NCBI RefSeq assembly: GCF_900111315.1
Contig: NZ_FOGU01000014.1
Location: 1-64,000 of the forward strand
Reading direction: 5' to 3'
DNA length: 64,000 bases
Origin: Tranquillimonas rosea
GTDB lineage: Bacteria > Pseudomonadota > Alphaproteobacteria > Rhodobacterales > Rhodobacteraceae
The notes beneath the pieces were generated by a model. It was given only the letters and a program-made list of their open reading frames with translations. It was not told where the DNA came from and searched no databases. A program made the translations under genes and the position numbers. Positions 1 to 9,130 of this stretch are shown here, in pieces. Numbering within the stretch: position 1 is the first letter of the stretch; every line of letters begins with the position of its first letter.

Positions 1-366
1 GTGATCCGCGACGCCGACCGCAAGGGCCTCTGGCGCATCGCCGCCGAGATCGACGCCCTCGCCGCAAAGGCCCGCGACCGCAAGCTCCGCCCCGACGAGA
101 TGGGCGGCGCCTCGATGACCATCTCGAACCTCGGCGGCATCGGCGGCTCCGCCTTCACCCCAATCGTCAATCCGCCCGAAGTCGCCATCCTCGGCCTCAC
201 ACGCACCCAGACCGAAACCGCATGGAACGACGGAACACCCCGCCCCGTCCCCATGCTCCCCATCGACCTCTCCTACGACCACCGCGTCATCAACGGCGCA
301 GACGCCGCAAAATTCCTCGCAACCCTCAAAACCGCAATCGAAAAACCAGAAACAATCCTCGTCTGA
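1..366 (+). CDS. aceF: Dihydrolipoyllysine acyltransferase (E2), C-terminal fragment
   Basis: This is the last 121 residues of an E2 subunit of a 2-oxoacid dehydrogenase complex, cut by the left edge of the window. E2 moves the acyl group from lipoyl-lysine to CoA in the cytoplasm. The fragment holds the end of the catalytic domain, with the family active-site motif [11 protein letters not shown] near its residues 93-103 and the preceding block [14 protein letters not shown]. The wording of that block resembles the pyruvate dehydrogenase E2 more than the branched-chain or 2-oxoglutarate enzymes, but the lipoyl and E1-binding domains are outside the window, so substrate is inferred. The in-frame GTG at base 1 is internal to the gene. 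The gene converges on the fhuB-like gene with only 10 bases between stop codons. Confidence 0.85.
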   Translation: MIRDADRKGLWRIAAEIDALAAKARDRKLRPDEMGGASMTISNLGGIGGSAFTPIVNPPEVAILGLTRTQTETAWNDGTPRPVPMLPIDLSYDHRVINGADAAKFLATLKTAIEKPETILV

Positions 367-376
367 CCGCACGCGA

Positions 377-2353
377 TCATCCCGAACGACGGCGGAAGAC
401 GAGGAGCGCCATGAAATAGCCACCGCCCAGCAGCGAGGCGACGGTGCCCGCCGGCAGCTGCATCGGATAGAGCATCATCCGCCCGAGCCAGTCCGACAGC
501 ACCATCAGGAGCGCGCCGATCACCGCGGCGAGCGCCGTCTGCGCCATCGCGCGGCGTGCGCCCAGCATCACCGCCACGTGCGGCGCGAGGAGCCCGACGA
601 AGGTGACCGGACCGAGGAACGCCGTCACGATCGCCGCGAGGATGGCCGCGAGGCTCATCACGGCAGGGCGCGCGAGGCGGGGGGCGAGGCCCCGCGCGGC
701 GGCGACGTCGTCGCCCGCGGCGATCAGCGTCAGCCAGCGGTGAAAGGCCAGGATCAGCGCGCCGCACAGCGCCACCGCGGCGGCGAGCGTCAACGCGCCG
801 GTGGGCGACACGCGGTAGGTCGAGCCGCCCATCCAGCCGAGGATGGCGAAGGTGTCCTCGCTGCCCGAGGCGAGCGCGAACTTCACCAGCGCATCCAGCA
901 GCGCACCGAGTGTAATGCCGATCAGCGCGACGGCGGCGGGCGCGTGGCCGTGGCGGCGCCCGAACCAAAGCAGCAACACGAGCACCGCGAGGCTGCCGAG
1001 CACGGCGATCCCGGCGCCGATCTCGAAGATCGACGCGCCGGCCAGGAGCGCCGTCGCCACCAGCGCGAAGGTCGCGCCCGAGGACATGCCCAGGATGTCC
1101 GGCGAGGCCAGCGGATTGCGGATCAGCCGTTGCAGCAGCACACCCGACAGCGCCATCCCCGCCCCGGCCGCCGCCGCCGCCAGCACGCGGGGCCAGCGCA
1201 GCGACAAGACCAGATCGCCGGGCACCGCCACCCTCCAGCCCGCGTCGGTCTGCCCCGCGACAAGGGCCAGCACCGGCACCGCCACCAGCGCGAACACGAT
1301 TGCCGCCACCGCACCGGTCGGAACCCGCGCGGGTCCTGGCGGCAGGCGGAACTGGGCGTGGTCCTGCGCCGAGAGACGCCCGCGGGCCAGCCAGATCAGC
1401 GCCGGCGCGCCGATCAGCGCCGCCGCCGCACCGCTCGGGACGAGGTCGCGGCTGACGCTGCTGACGGCGATCGCGATCGTGTCGGTGCCCAAAAGCAGCA
1501 GCGCCCCGAGCCCCGCGCTGGCGGCGAGCTCGGTCAGCGGGCGGCGCGCGCCGGACATCCGCGCGAGGTTCGGTGCCAGCAGGCCGATGAAGCCGATCAT
1601 CCCCACGGCGGTGACGCTGATCGCCGTCAGGAACAGCGCCGTCAGCGCCGCGGCCCCAAGCGCCGGCGCCAGGTGCAGGCCCCGCGCCTCGGCCCCCGCC
1701 GCTCCGGTCCTGAGGAGCGCCAGCACCCGGCCGAGCCCCACCGCCACCAGCACCGCCACGGCGAGCCGCGGCACGAACCAGAGCGGCCATTGCCAGCCGC
1801 TCTGTCCCAGGTCGCCGGCGCCCCAGACGAAGAGATGTCCGAAATAGGGGCTCTGCAACAGCAGAAGCGCCCCCGCGACCGCGCCGAGGAACAGGTTCAC
1901 CGCCATCCCGGCCAGCACCGCGTGCAGGCCCGTCAGGCCGCGCAGCCCCGAGATCGACAGGACCAGTCCAAAGGCCCCGATCGCGCCGGCGAAGCTGAAC
2001 CACGCGCCGTGCGTCGCCGCGAGGCCGGGCGCGAGGAGCGTGCCGATGATCGTGGCGAGCCACGCGCCCGAGGACGCCCCCAGGGTCAGGGGCGAGGCCA
2101 GGCGGTTCTGCGTGACCTGCTGGAACAGCGACCCGGCGAGCCCGAGCGCGAAGCCGGCGAGGCCGGCCATCGCCGCGCGCGGCAGCATCGCCTCGCGGAA
2201 CTGCACGTCGGCAAAGCTCTCCGGTCCCGCTCCGCCGACGAGCGCGGCCATCCGAGCCAGGCCGAGATCGCTTCCCGACCAGACGTGCAGCACTGCCAGC
2301 GCCAGCGCGAGGCCGAGCCACGCCGCGCCGATCCCCGGTCCGGCGGCCCTCAA
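377..2353 (-). CDS. fhuB: Fused FhuB-type iron-siderophore ABC permease
   Basis: This inner-membrane permease moves ferric-siderophore from periplasm to cytoplasm, powered by the FhuC-like ATPase encoded upstream in the same operon. It has 658 residues and consists of two tandem FecCD/BtuC-type halves, roughly residues 1-330 and 335-658, each with many hydrophobic helices. The halves carry matching motifs, for example QNRLASPLTLGASSG in the first and RNPLASPDILGMSSG in the second. Fused duplication at this length (E. coli FhuB is about 660 residues) is the mark of FhuB, while most relatives are single-domain dimers. The start is a TTG that overlaps the TGA of the preceding binding-protein gene (TTGA), and the first hydrophobic helix begins near residue 9. 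It is the last gene of the uptake operon. Hydroxamate substrate is inferred from the family only. Confidence 0.88.
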   Translation of the reverse strand: MRAAGPGIGAAWLGLALALAVLHVWSGSDLGLARMAALVGGAGPESFADVQFREAMLPRAAMAGLAGFALGLAGSLFQQVTQNRLASPLTLGASSGAWLATIIGTLLAPGLAATHGAWFSFAGAIGAFGLVLSISGLRGLTGLHAVLAGMAVNLFLGAVAGALLLLQSPYFGHLFVWGAGDLGQSGWQWPLWFVPRLAVAVLVAVGLGRVLALLRTGAAGAEARGLHLAPALGAAALTALFLTAISVTAVGMIGFIGLLAPNLARMSGARRPLTELAASAGLGALLLLGTDTIAIAVSSVSRDLVPSGAAAALIGAPALIWLARGRLSAQDHAQFRLPPGPARVPTGAVAAIVFALVAVPVLALVAGQTDAGWRVAVPGDLVLSLRWPRVLAAAAAGAGMALSGVLLQRLIRNPLASPDILGMSSGATFALVATALLAGASIFEIGAGIAVLGSLAVLVLLLWFGRRHGHAPAAVALIGITLGALLDALVKFALASGSEDTFAILGWMGGSTYRVSPTGALTLAAAVALCGALILAFHRWLTLIAAGDDVAAARGLAPRLARPAVMSLAAILAAIVTAFLGPVTFVGLLAPHVAVMLGARRAMAQTALAAVIGALLMVLSDWLGRMMLYPMQLPAGTVASLLGGGYFMALLVFRRRSG

Positions 2354-3258
2354 GACGGATCGAGCATCGTCAGCGCGTCGCGGAAGGCGCGAGCGTGGCG
2401 CAGCACCGACAGGATGCCGCCGTAGCTCCAGACCGGCTCGGCCTCGGCGAAACGGCCGGCGCGGACGGCGGGCAACGCCTGCCAGAGCGGGCTATCGAAC
2501 GCGGCGGCCCCGCCCATGTGTGGCCGGATCGCCAGCAGCGCCCCCTCCTCGACTTTGGCCAGGTCTTCGAGCGGCCGCTGCGCGACGCCCCATTTCGAGG
2601 CCGCGACCGGCACTTCGGGGTCAAAGCCGAGGCGGCCCAGGACATACGTCGGGATCGAGTTGTCGCCGTAGATCCAGACGGTCGAGTCGTCGTTCAGGCG
2701 GACGGCGGTGACCTGGGTCAGCCGGTCGCCGTACCTCTCTTCCAGATCCGCTGCGATCCGGTCCAGTTCGTCCTCCATCGCGGCGAGCTTCTCTTCGGCC
2801 CTGTCCTCGCGCCCGAAGAGGCGGGCGAGCGTCAGGAAGATGTCCCGCGCGGCGGCAACGTTGTCATGGTCGGCGCTGAAGGCGTCGAAGGCGAGGACAG
2901 GGGCGATCCGCTCGAGCACGGCGATCTGGTCGGGCTCGACGCCCGATGCGACGATCACATCCGGCGACAGGGCGGCGAGGCGTTCGAGGTTCGGCTCGGT
3001 CCGCAGGCCGATGTCGGTCACGTCGTCGGGCATGGCGGGCTGGCCGACCCAGTCACGGTAGAGGTCCAGCTCGGGCGCCCCGACCGGCGTGATGCCGAGG
3101 TCGAGCACCTGTTCGGCCAGGGCCCAGTCCATGACCACCACGCGCTCGGGCACGGCATCGAAGCTCTGCGCGCCGCGACGGTCGGAGACCTCGATCTCCG
3201 CAGCGGCGGGGGCCGACAGCAGGGCGAGCCCGGCTGCGAGAAAGGCGCGGCGTCTCAT
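2350..3258 (-). CDS. Iron-siderophore periplasmic binding protein (second copy)
   Basis: This 302-residue periplasmic substrate-binding protein of the FhuD/FepB class captures ferric-siderophore and delivers it to the permease. The N-terminus MRRRAFLAAG followed by a hydrophobic run and an Ala-rich cleavage site looks like a twin-arginine (Tat) signal peptide. The body has the usual family blocks, including GLRTEPNLERLAALSPDV and FSADHDN. It starts with the ATG of an ATGA overlap with the upstream paralogue and ends by overlapping the TTG start of the permease gene, so the three genes are probably translationally coupled. It is clearly related to the preceding gene; two binding proteins for one permease are unusual. 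Confidence 0.88.
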   Translation of the reverse strand: MRRRAFLAAGLALLSAPAAAEIEVSDRRGAQSFDAVPERVVVMDWALAEQVLDLGITPVGAPELDLYRDWVGQPAMPDDVTDIGLRTEPNLERLAALSPDVIVASGVEPDQIAVLERIAPVLAFDAFSADHDNVAAARDIFLTLARLFGREDRAEEKLAAMEDELDRIAADLEERYGDRLTQVTAVRLNDDSTVWIYGDNSIPTYVLGRLGFDPEVPVAASKWGVAQRPLEDLAKVEEGALLAIRPHMGGAAAFDSPLWQALPAVRAGRFAEAEPVWSYGGILSVLRHARAFRDALTMLDPS

Positions 3259-4157
3259 TCCGCCTCCGCGATCCTGGTCAGCGCCGCCGCCATGGTGTCC
3301 GCCAGCCGGCCAAGGGAAAAGGCGCCGCCGAAGGTCCAGGCGGGATCGGCCACGGCGAAGCGCCCGGCACGGACGAAGGGCATGAACTGCCAGATGTCGC
3401 TGCCGAACAGCGCGTCCTTCTGCGGGAAGGGATCGAAATGGACGACCGCCGCATCCTCGAAAGCGGCGAGGTCCTCGACCCTGGCCTGCCGAAAGCCCCA
3501 TTGCGTCGGCGCGCCCGGATCGGCGGCGGTCAGCCCCATGCCGCGCAGGGCCGCCACGGCCATCGCGTTCTCGCCGTGGAGCCGCACGCTCGTCGGCGTC
3601 AGAAGGCGGATCGGCAGGACCGGCGGCACCGGGCCGTCGAACGCGGCGCGCACCCGGTCCCCAGCCTTGGAAATCCGGGCATCGAGAGCGTCGAGCCGTT
3701 GCTCCGCCATCCCGGACACACCGAACGCCCCCGCGAGCGCAAGGTAGACCTCCCGGCTCTTCGCGGCGTTGTCGTGGTCGGCCGAGAACATCTTGAAATA
3801 GGCGGTGGGCGCGATGCGGTCGAGCTGCGGGACAAGCCCCGTCTGCTGGTCGGCGGCGAGGATCAGGTCGGGGTCGAGTTCGGCGATCCGTTCCAGGTTC
3901 GGCTCGTTCCGCAGGCCGACATTCACCGTGTCGGCGGCCAGTTCCGGCTCCACCACCCACGTCGCATAGCCCTCGGGGTCGGCGACGCCGGCGGGCGCGA
4001 CGTCCAGCTCGACCAGCAGCTCCGCCAAGCCCCATCCCAGCGCGACGATGCGCTCCGGCGGCGCGTCGAGGCTGACCGTGCCGCGATCGTGCGGCAGCTC
4101 GAACGCCTGCGCGGAACCCGCGAGGCACATCAGGACGCAGAACAGGCGAAGGACCAT
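3255..4157 (-). CDS. Iron-siderophore periplasmic binding protein (first copy)
   Basis: This 300-residue binding protein is of the same FhuD/FepB class as its downstream neighbour. Its signal peptide, about residues 1-18 (MVLRLFCVLMCLAGSAQA), is Sec-type, unlike the Arg-rich leader of the other copy. Shared blocks include GLRNEPNLERIAELDPDL and FSADHDNAAKSREVYLALAG, so the pair arose by duplication and then diverged. It begins 15 bases after the ATPase gene and its TGA overlaps the next ATG by four bases. It may bind a different xenosiderophore or a different ligand state. Which siderophore each protein binds cannot be told from sequence. Confidence 0.88.
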   Translation of the reverse strand: MVLRLFCVLMCLAGSAQAFELPHDRGTVSLDAPPERIVALGWGLAELLVELDVAPAGVADPEGYATWVVEPELAADTVNVGLRNEPNLERIAELDPDLILAADQQTGLVPQLDRIAPTAYFKMFSADHDNAAKSREVYLALAGAFGVSGMAEQRLDALDARISKAGDRVRAAFDGPVPPVLPIRLLTPTSVRLHGENAMAVAALRGMGLTAADPGAPTQWGFRQARVEDLAAFEDAAVVHFDPFPQKDALFGSDIWQFMPFVRAGRFAVADPAWTFGGAFSLGRLADTMAAALTRIAEAE

Positions 4158-4172
4158 TGGATTACTCTTTGC

Positions 4173-4937
4173 TCAGGCGACGACGGCGAAGGGCGGCTTG
4201 CCCGCCCGTGGCAGAAGCTCCATGTCGACATCGTAGAGCCGGCCCAGCACCTGCGGGTCGAGCAGGCCGTCCGGGGCGCCGTCATACGCGACGCGTCCCG
4301 CGCTCAGCGCAACGATGCGGTCCGCGAACCGGGCGGCCAGGTTGATGTCGTGGAGGATGACGATGACGCGGCGACCCCGGTCGCGGGCCAACCGCGACAG
4401 AAGCCCCATAACCTCGTAGGCGTGGGCCAGATCGAGCGCGGCTGTGGGTTCGTCCAGCAGCAGGATCGGCGCGTCCTGCGCCAGCAGCATGGCGATCCAG
4501 GCCCGCTGCCGCTCGCCGCCCGACGTCTCGTCGGCCAGCCGGTCGGCCCGGTCGGTGCTGCCGGTCTCGGTCAGCGCATGGTCCACCGCCGCGTGATCCT
4601 CGGCCCGCCACCGGCCGAGCGCCCCGCGCCACGGAAACCGGCCCAGCCTGACCAGTTCGCGCACCGTCAGGCCCGCGACGGGGGGTAGCCGCTGCGGCAG
4701 GTAGGCCACGCGGCGCGCAAGCGCCTTCTGCCCCACCGCGTCCAGCGCCGCGCCGTCCAGGGTGATCCGCCCGGCATCGGGCCGGTCCTGCCGCGCGATC
4801 AGCGACAGGAGCGTGGACTTGCCCGACCCGTTGTGCCCGAGGATCGCGGTGACGCCCTCGGACCCGAGCGACAGGCGCGGGATGCCAAGCACCTCGCGCC
4901 CGTCGTGACTGCGGCTGATGTCGGTCAGTTCGTACAT
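4173..4937 (-). CDS. fhuC: Iron-siderophore ABC transporter ATPase
   Basis: This 254-residue cytoplasmic ATPase of the FhuC/FecE/BtuD family energises the fused permease. Visible motifs are Walker A GHNGSGKS (residues 34-41), the Q-loop glutamine near residue 82, the ABC signature SGGERQR (139-145), Walker B ILLLDEP (158-164) with the following catalytic region, and the H-loop histidine in VILHDINLAARFADRI. Length is normal for the family. It lies 17 bases downstream of the receptor gene and 15 bases upstream of the first binding-protein gene, so it is in the same transcription unit. Confidence 0.92.
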   Translation of the reverse strand: MYELTDISRSHDGREVLGIPRLSLGSEGVTAILGHNGSGKSTLLSLIARQDRPDAGRITLDGAALDAVGQKALARRVAYLPQRLPPVAGLTVRELVRLGRFPWRGALGRWRAEDHAAVDHALTETGSTDRADRLADETSGGERQRAWIAMLLAQDAPILLLDEPTAALDLAHAYEVMGLLSRLARDRGRRVIVILHDINLAARFADRIVALSAGRVAYDGAPDGLLDPQVLGRLYDVDMELLPRAGKPPFAVVA

Positions 4938-4954
4938 CGTGCCCCGAAGCGTCC

Positions 4955-7048
4955 CTAGAACCTGGTCGTTGCCGTCAGCGCGACCGACCGGCCCTGGCCG
5001 AAATAGCAGCCCCCCGACGCGCAGTAGGTCACATGCCGCTCATCGGTCAGGTTCCGGACGTTCAGAGCAACGTTGTAGCGGTCGGTCTCGTAGGCCACGC
5101 GCGCGTCGTAGAGCGTGTAGGACGGCGTTTTCTGGCTGTCCGCGCCATCCCACTTCTCGCCGGTGTAGCGCGCGCCCGCGCCGAACGACCATCCCCGCAG
5201 GGCTCCCTGGCTGGGCGAATAATCGACCCAGAGCGAGCCCGTCGTCTCGGCCACCGTGGCGATCGTGTAGCCGTCGGCGTTTTCGGTCTCGAGGAACGTC
5301 GCGCTCGCATCGAAGCCGAAGTCGCGCCATTCGGTCTGCGCCGAGAATTCCAGCCCGCGGGACGTCGCCTCGCCCGTCTGAACCTGGAAGCCCGGATTGG
5401 CCGGGTCCGACTGGGTCAGGTTCGACTTGGTCAGGTCGAAGGCCGCGGCCGAGAACAGCATGTCGGTGCCCGGCGGCTGGTACTTGACGCCGATCTCGTA
5501 CTGTTCGCCCCGCGTCGGGTCGAAGGGCGTGCCGCTGGCATCGGTCCCGGCGACCTCCTGGCGGAAACTCTCGGCATAGCTGACATAGGGCGAGACGCCG
5601 TTGTCGAACGCGTAGAGCAGCGCGACGTTCGTGGTCCACGCCTCGTCCTCGTCGAGCACGCGGGCGCTGCCGGCCGTCGCCTCGGTGTCGGATTCGATCC
5701 GGCCCCAGCGGACCCCGGCATCGAGGTGCAGGCGGTCGTTCCAGGTCGCCCGGTTCTGCACGTAGACGCCGGTTTCCTGCACCTCGGTGCCCGCATCCGG
5801 GGTCGGAGTCAGGTCCGGGGCACCGGTATAGACCGGGTCGAACGGGTCGATGGGCCGCTGCGGCGCCGAGGTGACGCTGTCGCTGTCATATTGGGCGTCG
5901 CTGTAGGTCACGCCCATCAGCGTGCGCATGTCCCACCCCGCCAGCCGGTATTCCGCGGTCGCGTGGGCATCGACGGCGAAGGTCTCGAGCGACTTGTCGG
6001 CGATGTAGAAGGTTCGGTCGGCGGTGCCGTCCTCGTTGTAGCGCGGCGGATCGTTCTCGTAGTTGTTGTAGCTCCACCAGGCGTGGCGGTAATCCGCGTC
6101 CGAGGACTGGTAGCGCGCCGTCGCGTCCATCGACCAGACGCTGTTGAATCGGTGCTCGAACTGAGCGGTCAGCGCGCGCTGCTCGGTCTCGAACCGATCG
6201 AAGCCGGGCTCGCCGATGAACAGCTCGTCGCTCAGCTCGCGGCCGTCGGCCAGCGGGATCAGGGTCCCGTCCAGCGGCGCGAACTGGATCAGCGGGCTCT
6301 GGTCGTCCTTCTGGTAGTTCGCCAGCAGCGTCAGCGATGTGTCCTCGGACGGCTGCCAGGTGATCGACGGCGCCAGTGCCAGCGTGTCGTCCTGGGAATA
6401 GTCCACCTGGGTCGCGCTGTCGCGCAGCACGCCGACGAAGCGGTAGCGCAGCGTGCCGTCGGCGTTGAGATCGCCGCTGTAATCCAGCGCGACCTGCTTG
6501 CGGTCGCGCGATCCGAAGGACAGCTGCGCGATGTTCTCGGACGGCGTCGCGGCCGTCTTGGAGCGGGTGTTGACGACACCGCCCACCTCGGAATTGCCGT
6601 AGAGGCCCGAGGCCGGCCCGCGCAGCACCTCGACGCTGTCCAGAAGGAAGGGCGCGGGGGTCGTGTCGTTATAGTAGCCATAGCGCGACGGCAGCCCGTC
6701 ATGGAACGTCCGCGGCCGGAAGCCGCGCACAAGGTACCAGTCCGACCGCGCGTCCATGCCGTATTCGCTGGTCGTCACGCCGGCGGTATAGCTCAGGACC
6801 TGCTCGACGGTCTGCCCGCCGCGTTCGGCGATCTCCTGCGCGCCGATCACGCTGACCGACCGCGGGGTCTCGGCGATGCTGTCGCCGGATTTCATCAGTC
6901 CGCCCGTATCCAGCCGGACCGCCTCGCCGAAGAACTCCTGTCCGCCTTCGTTCTCGACAAGGATGGTGCCGAGCTCGACGTCCTGTGCGAAGGCCGGCAG
7001 CGCGGCCGTGAGTGCGCAGAAGGATAACGCGGTGCGCCGAAGATACAT
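4955..7048 (-). CDS. TonB-dependent siderophore receptor
   Basis: This 697-residue outer-membrane receptor imports ferric-siderophore using TonB energy. It has a signal peptide (about residues 1-21, ending ALPAFAQ), a plug domain in roughly residues 50-180 with the siderophore-receptor wording SVSVIGAQEI and VRGFRPRTFHDGLPSRYGYY, and a long beta-barrel ending in a C-terminal phenylalanine (ATTRF), the outer-membrane insertion signal. It resembles the hydroxamate/citrate receptor class (FhuA, FoxA, FpvA type), but ligand cannot be assigned. It heads the transport part of the locus and follows a 101-base gap that carries the motif also found before exbB. A purine-rich AAGGGA lies upstream of the ATG. 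Confidence 0.93.
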   Translation of the reverse strand: MYLRRTALSFCALTAALPAFAQDVELGTILVENEGGQEFFGEAVRLDTGGLMKSGDSIAETPRSVSVIGAQEIAERGGQTVEQVLSYTAGVTTSEYGMDARSDWYLVRGFRPRTFHDGLPSRYGYYNDTTPAPFLLDSVEVLRGPASGLYGNSEVGGVVNTRSKTAATPSENIAQLSFGSRDRKQVALDYSGDLNADGTLRYRFVGVLRDSATQVDYSQDDTLALAPSITWQPSEDTSLTLLANYQKDDQSPLIQFAPLDGTLIPLADGRELSDELFIGEPGFDRFETEQRALTAQFEHRFNSVWSMDATARYQSSDADYRHAWWSYNNYENDPPRYNEDGTADRTFYIADKSLETFAVDAHATAEYRLAGWDMRTLMGVTYSDAQYDSDSVTSAPQRPIDPFDPVYTGAPDLTPTPDAGTEVQETGVYVQNRATWNDRLHLDAGVRWGRIESDTEATAGSARVLDEDEAWTTNVALLYAFDNGVSPYVSYAESFRQEVAGTDASGTPFDPTRGEQYEIGVKYQPPGTDMLFSAAAFDLTKSNLTQSDPANPGFQVQTGEATSRGLEFSAQTEWRDFGFDASATFLETENADGYTIATVAETTGSLWVDYSPSQGALRGWSFGAGARYTGEKWDGADSQKTPSYTLYDARVAYETDRYNVALNVRNLTDERHVTYCASGGCYFGQGRSVALTATTRF

Positions 7049-7114
7049 GTCCCGTTCCCTTAGATTGTATCGTGAGAGCCCCCGTTCGGGGCCCTTCGAC
7101 TTCCGCTACTTATC

Positions 7115-7131
7115 CCGAGTAATAGAGTCAA
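7115..7131 (-). promoter_or_regulatory. Candidate iron-regulatory motif upstream of receptor gene
   Basis: On the minus strand this 17-mer reads TTGACTCTATTACTCGG, ending 66 bases before the receptor start. The same frame TTGAC-N5-TA-N-TCGG occurs at 10712-10696 before exbB, the only other long gap in the locus. TTGACT could act as a -35 element, but there is no good -10 box 17 bases further on. The shared TCGG part is not promoter-like and suggests a regulator site, possibly the Rhodobacterales 'iron-rhodo-box'; I cannot recall that consensus well enough to assert it. Confidence 0.4.
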
Positions 7132-7149
7132 CATTCGTTTCCGACTTTT

Positions 7150-8196
7150 CTAGTCGGGTTTTTGCGCGGTCCAATACGCGGCCACGTAGCATTCGCTGCG
7201 ATCGACGCCGGCCTCGGTCCGGACGAAGCGGCGCATGGCCTGCACTCGGCGCTTTTCCGCGGCGACCCAGACATGCCGTTCGCCCGCCACGCCCAGATCG
7301 GCCGAGCGCAGAACCTCTTCCAGGCCAGGATCGCCGGCGCTCCGCCGCAGCCAGCGCACTCTCATGCCCACCGGCGCGGTCAGCGTCAGCACGTCATCGT
7401 CATCCTCGACCTCGATCGCGGCCAGCCCGGTGACGAACGGCGGAGCGGTCTCGAGGATGCGGGCGATCGCGGGCAGCGCCGTCTCGTCCCCGGCGAGGAC
7501 GAGGTGCGCGGCTTCGGGCAGCCAGCCGCCTCCCGGCCCGGCCAGCCCGACCCGTGCGCCATGCGTGGCGGCCTCGGCCCAGGCGCAGGTGGGCCCGTTG
7601 CCGTGCAGGTAGACGTCGACATCCATCCATCCCGCTTCGGGGTCGATGGCGCGGATCGTGTAGGCCGGCGTGTGCAGCGCGTCGGCGCCCGAGGGCCAGA
7701 CCGTGCGCCCCTCGGCCCCGATCATCGGCCAGACCGGATCGCGGCCCTCCGGCGGCAGCAGCAGGCGGATATGGATGCCGGAGCGGGCGAAATCCTGCAG
7801 ATCCGGCGCCGCCAGCCGCAGCCGGAGGAACCGCGCGCCCACCCGGCTGCGACCCACCACCCGCGCCTCGCGGAAGTTCGGCGGTGTCGCGCCGCGTGGC
7901 AGTTCGCCCGCCCATTCCAGCTGCGCGCCCAGCCCCGAGCGCAGCGCATCGAGCCGCCCCAGAACGGATTCCCGCAGCATGTACAGGTTCGCCGCGCTGT
8001 CGGAGTGGATGTCCACGTGTAGGCCGTCGTCGGCGGCGTCGAACCGGATCACGCCGATGCCGGTGTCGCTTTCCACTCGCGCCGGGCGGTGATCGGCCAG
8101 CGGAAGGTCCTGTTCCAGGATCGATGCCGCGATCTCGTCCAGCAGCGCAGGGGCCGGAGCGGTGGGCAGGTGGCCGTGGGCGGTAAGGTCTGTCAT
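7150..8196 (-). CDS. Siderophore-interacting protein (ferric reductase) with DUF2218 domain
   Basis: This is a 348-residue flavin/NAD(P)H-dependent ferric-siderophore reductase of the SIP/ViuB family, which releases iron in the cytoplasm. The N-terminal ~95 residues look like a DUF2218 domain. The rest has the FAD-binding half with YTIRAIDPEAGWMDVD and GARVGLAGPGG, and the C-terminal SIP half ending HVWVAAEKRRVQAMRRF and CYVAAYW. It is about 100 residues longer than plain SIP proteins because of the DUF2218 part. The ATG at 8196 is preferred over that at 8202 because GCGAGG stands six bases before it. It lies 13 bases after tonB. Confidence 0.85.
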   Translation of the reverse strand: MTDLTAHGHLPTAPAPALLDEIAASILEQDLPLADHRPARVESDTGIGVIRFDAADDGLHVDIHSDSAANLYMLRESVLGRLDALRSGLGAQLEWAGELPRGATPPNFREARVVGRSRVGARFLRLRLAAPDLQDFARSGIHIRLLLPPEGRDPVWPMIGAEGRTVWPSGADALHTPAYTIRAIDPEAGWMDVDVYLHGNGPTCAWAEAATHGARVGLAGPGGGWLPEAAHLVLAGDETALPAIARILETAPPFVTGLAAIEVEDDDDVLTLTAPVGMRVRWLRRSAGDPGLEEVLRSADLGVAGERHVWVAAEKRRVQAMRRFVRTEAGVDRSECYVAAYWTAQKPD

Positions 8197-8209
8197 CGGC
8201 ATCCTCGCA

Positions 8210-9130
8210 TCATCCGTCGAAGCTCATGGAAAGCGTGAAGCTGTAGCTCGATTGCGTCAGCCCGCGCGGCGCTGCCGGGAACCGGCCCGACCGCACCGCC
8301 TGAAGCGCCGCCTGATCCAAGGCCCGGTTGCCGGTGGACCGTGTCAGCGACAGGCCGACGAGCTGACCGTTGGGGTTGACGCTCAGCCGGACGGTCGCCG
8401 TACCCGACGCGCCCCGTGCGGCGCGGGGGTAGCGCTTGTTGCGCTCGATCCGGCGGACGATCTGACCGCCCCATTGGGCCGTCAAATTCTGCCGCTGGCC
8501 GGCCGACAACGACTGCCCGGCGGATTGCTGACCCGCGCCGGACTGGGCGCCGCCGCCCTGCCCCGCGGCGCGCTGCTGCTGCCGGTCGGCGTTCTGCTGG
8601 CCCTGCCGGGGCTCTTCCTGCTGGCGCTGCGGCTGTGGCTCCGGTTCCGGCTCGGGCTCGGGTTCCGGCCGGTCGGGACGCTGCACCGGGCGCACGCCCG
8701 GCGGAAGGTCCGCCGTCTCTTCCTCGTCCGTCGCCTCCGGCTCGGGCTCTTCCGGCGGCTCCGGGGGTTCGGGGGGCGCGGTGTCCATCTCGGCCTCGGG
8801 CTCGGGCTGGTCCGGCAGGGCGAGACCGGCCGTCGCGGGCGCCTCGGGCGTCGGCATCGACTCGGCCGAGGGCGCCTCGGGCGCATCCGGCGGGGTCATG
8901 TCGGGCGCCTGCGGGGTCTCCATCTCTGGCTCGGCCTGGGTCTCGGGCGGGCGCTCCCAGTCCTCGACCATACGCGAGACCTGCTGGCTCGCCGCCTTGA
9001 CCGACACCGACGACTCGCCGCCCGCGCCCTGCGACGCCGCGGAGTCCTCGGGCGGGCGGACCGCGGCCACGGCGAGATGCGCGCCGACGGCGATCCCCAC
9101 GAACACGACGCCTTCGATAACCCGTCTCAT
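8210..9130 (-). CDS. tonB: TonB energy-transducing protein
   Basis: This 306-residue protein links the ExbB-ExbD motor to outer-membrane receptors. It has one N-terminal membrane helix (about residues 5-22), a long periplasmic linker rich in Pro, Glu and Gln (about 60-215), and a C-terminal TonB domain with YPRAARGASGTATVRLSV and LDQAALQAVRSGRFPAAP. The linker is acidic (Glu-Pro) where E. coli TonB mixes Glu-Pro and Lys-Pro. Its ATG overlaps the stop of the upstream exbD-like gene by four bases. It is part of the exbB-exbD-exbD-tonB-sip unit and presumably serves the adjacent receptor. Confidence 0.9.
   Translation of the reverse strand: MRRVIEGVVFVGIAVGAHLAVAAVRPPEDSAASQGAGGESSVSVKAASQQVSRMVEDWERPPETQAEPEMETPQAPDMTPPDAPEAPSAESMPTPEAPATAGLALPDQPEPEAEMDTAPPEPPEPPEEPEPEATDEEETADLPPGVRPVQRPDRPEPEPEPEPEPQPQRQQEEPRQGQQNADRQQQRAAGQGGGAQSGAGQQSAGQSLSAGQRQNLTAQWGGQIVRRIERNKRYPRAARGASGTATVRLSVNPNGQLVGLSLTRSTGNRALDQAALQAVRSGRFPAAPRGLTQSSYSFTLSMSFDG

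Noticed and set aside
273-2321. A 682-residue open frame on the minus strand alongside fhuB
   Set aside because: It is Arg/Gly/Ala-rich without domain motifs and overlaps the clear FhuB frame; a GC-rich shadow.
2350-4128. A 592-residue open frame that looks like a fusion with the binding protein
   Set aside because: Only the part from 3258 onward is a binding protein; the upstream part is an out-of-frame reading of the other paralogue.
7141-7163. CCGAC-N7-GTCGG followed by GTTTTT as a terminator
   Set aside because: The T-run is on the plus strand while the flanking genes are on the minus strand, and the stem has only five pairs.
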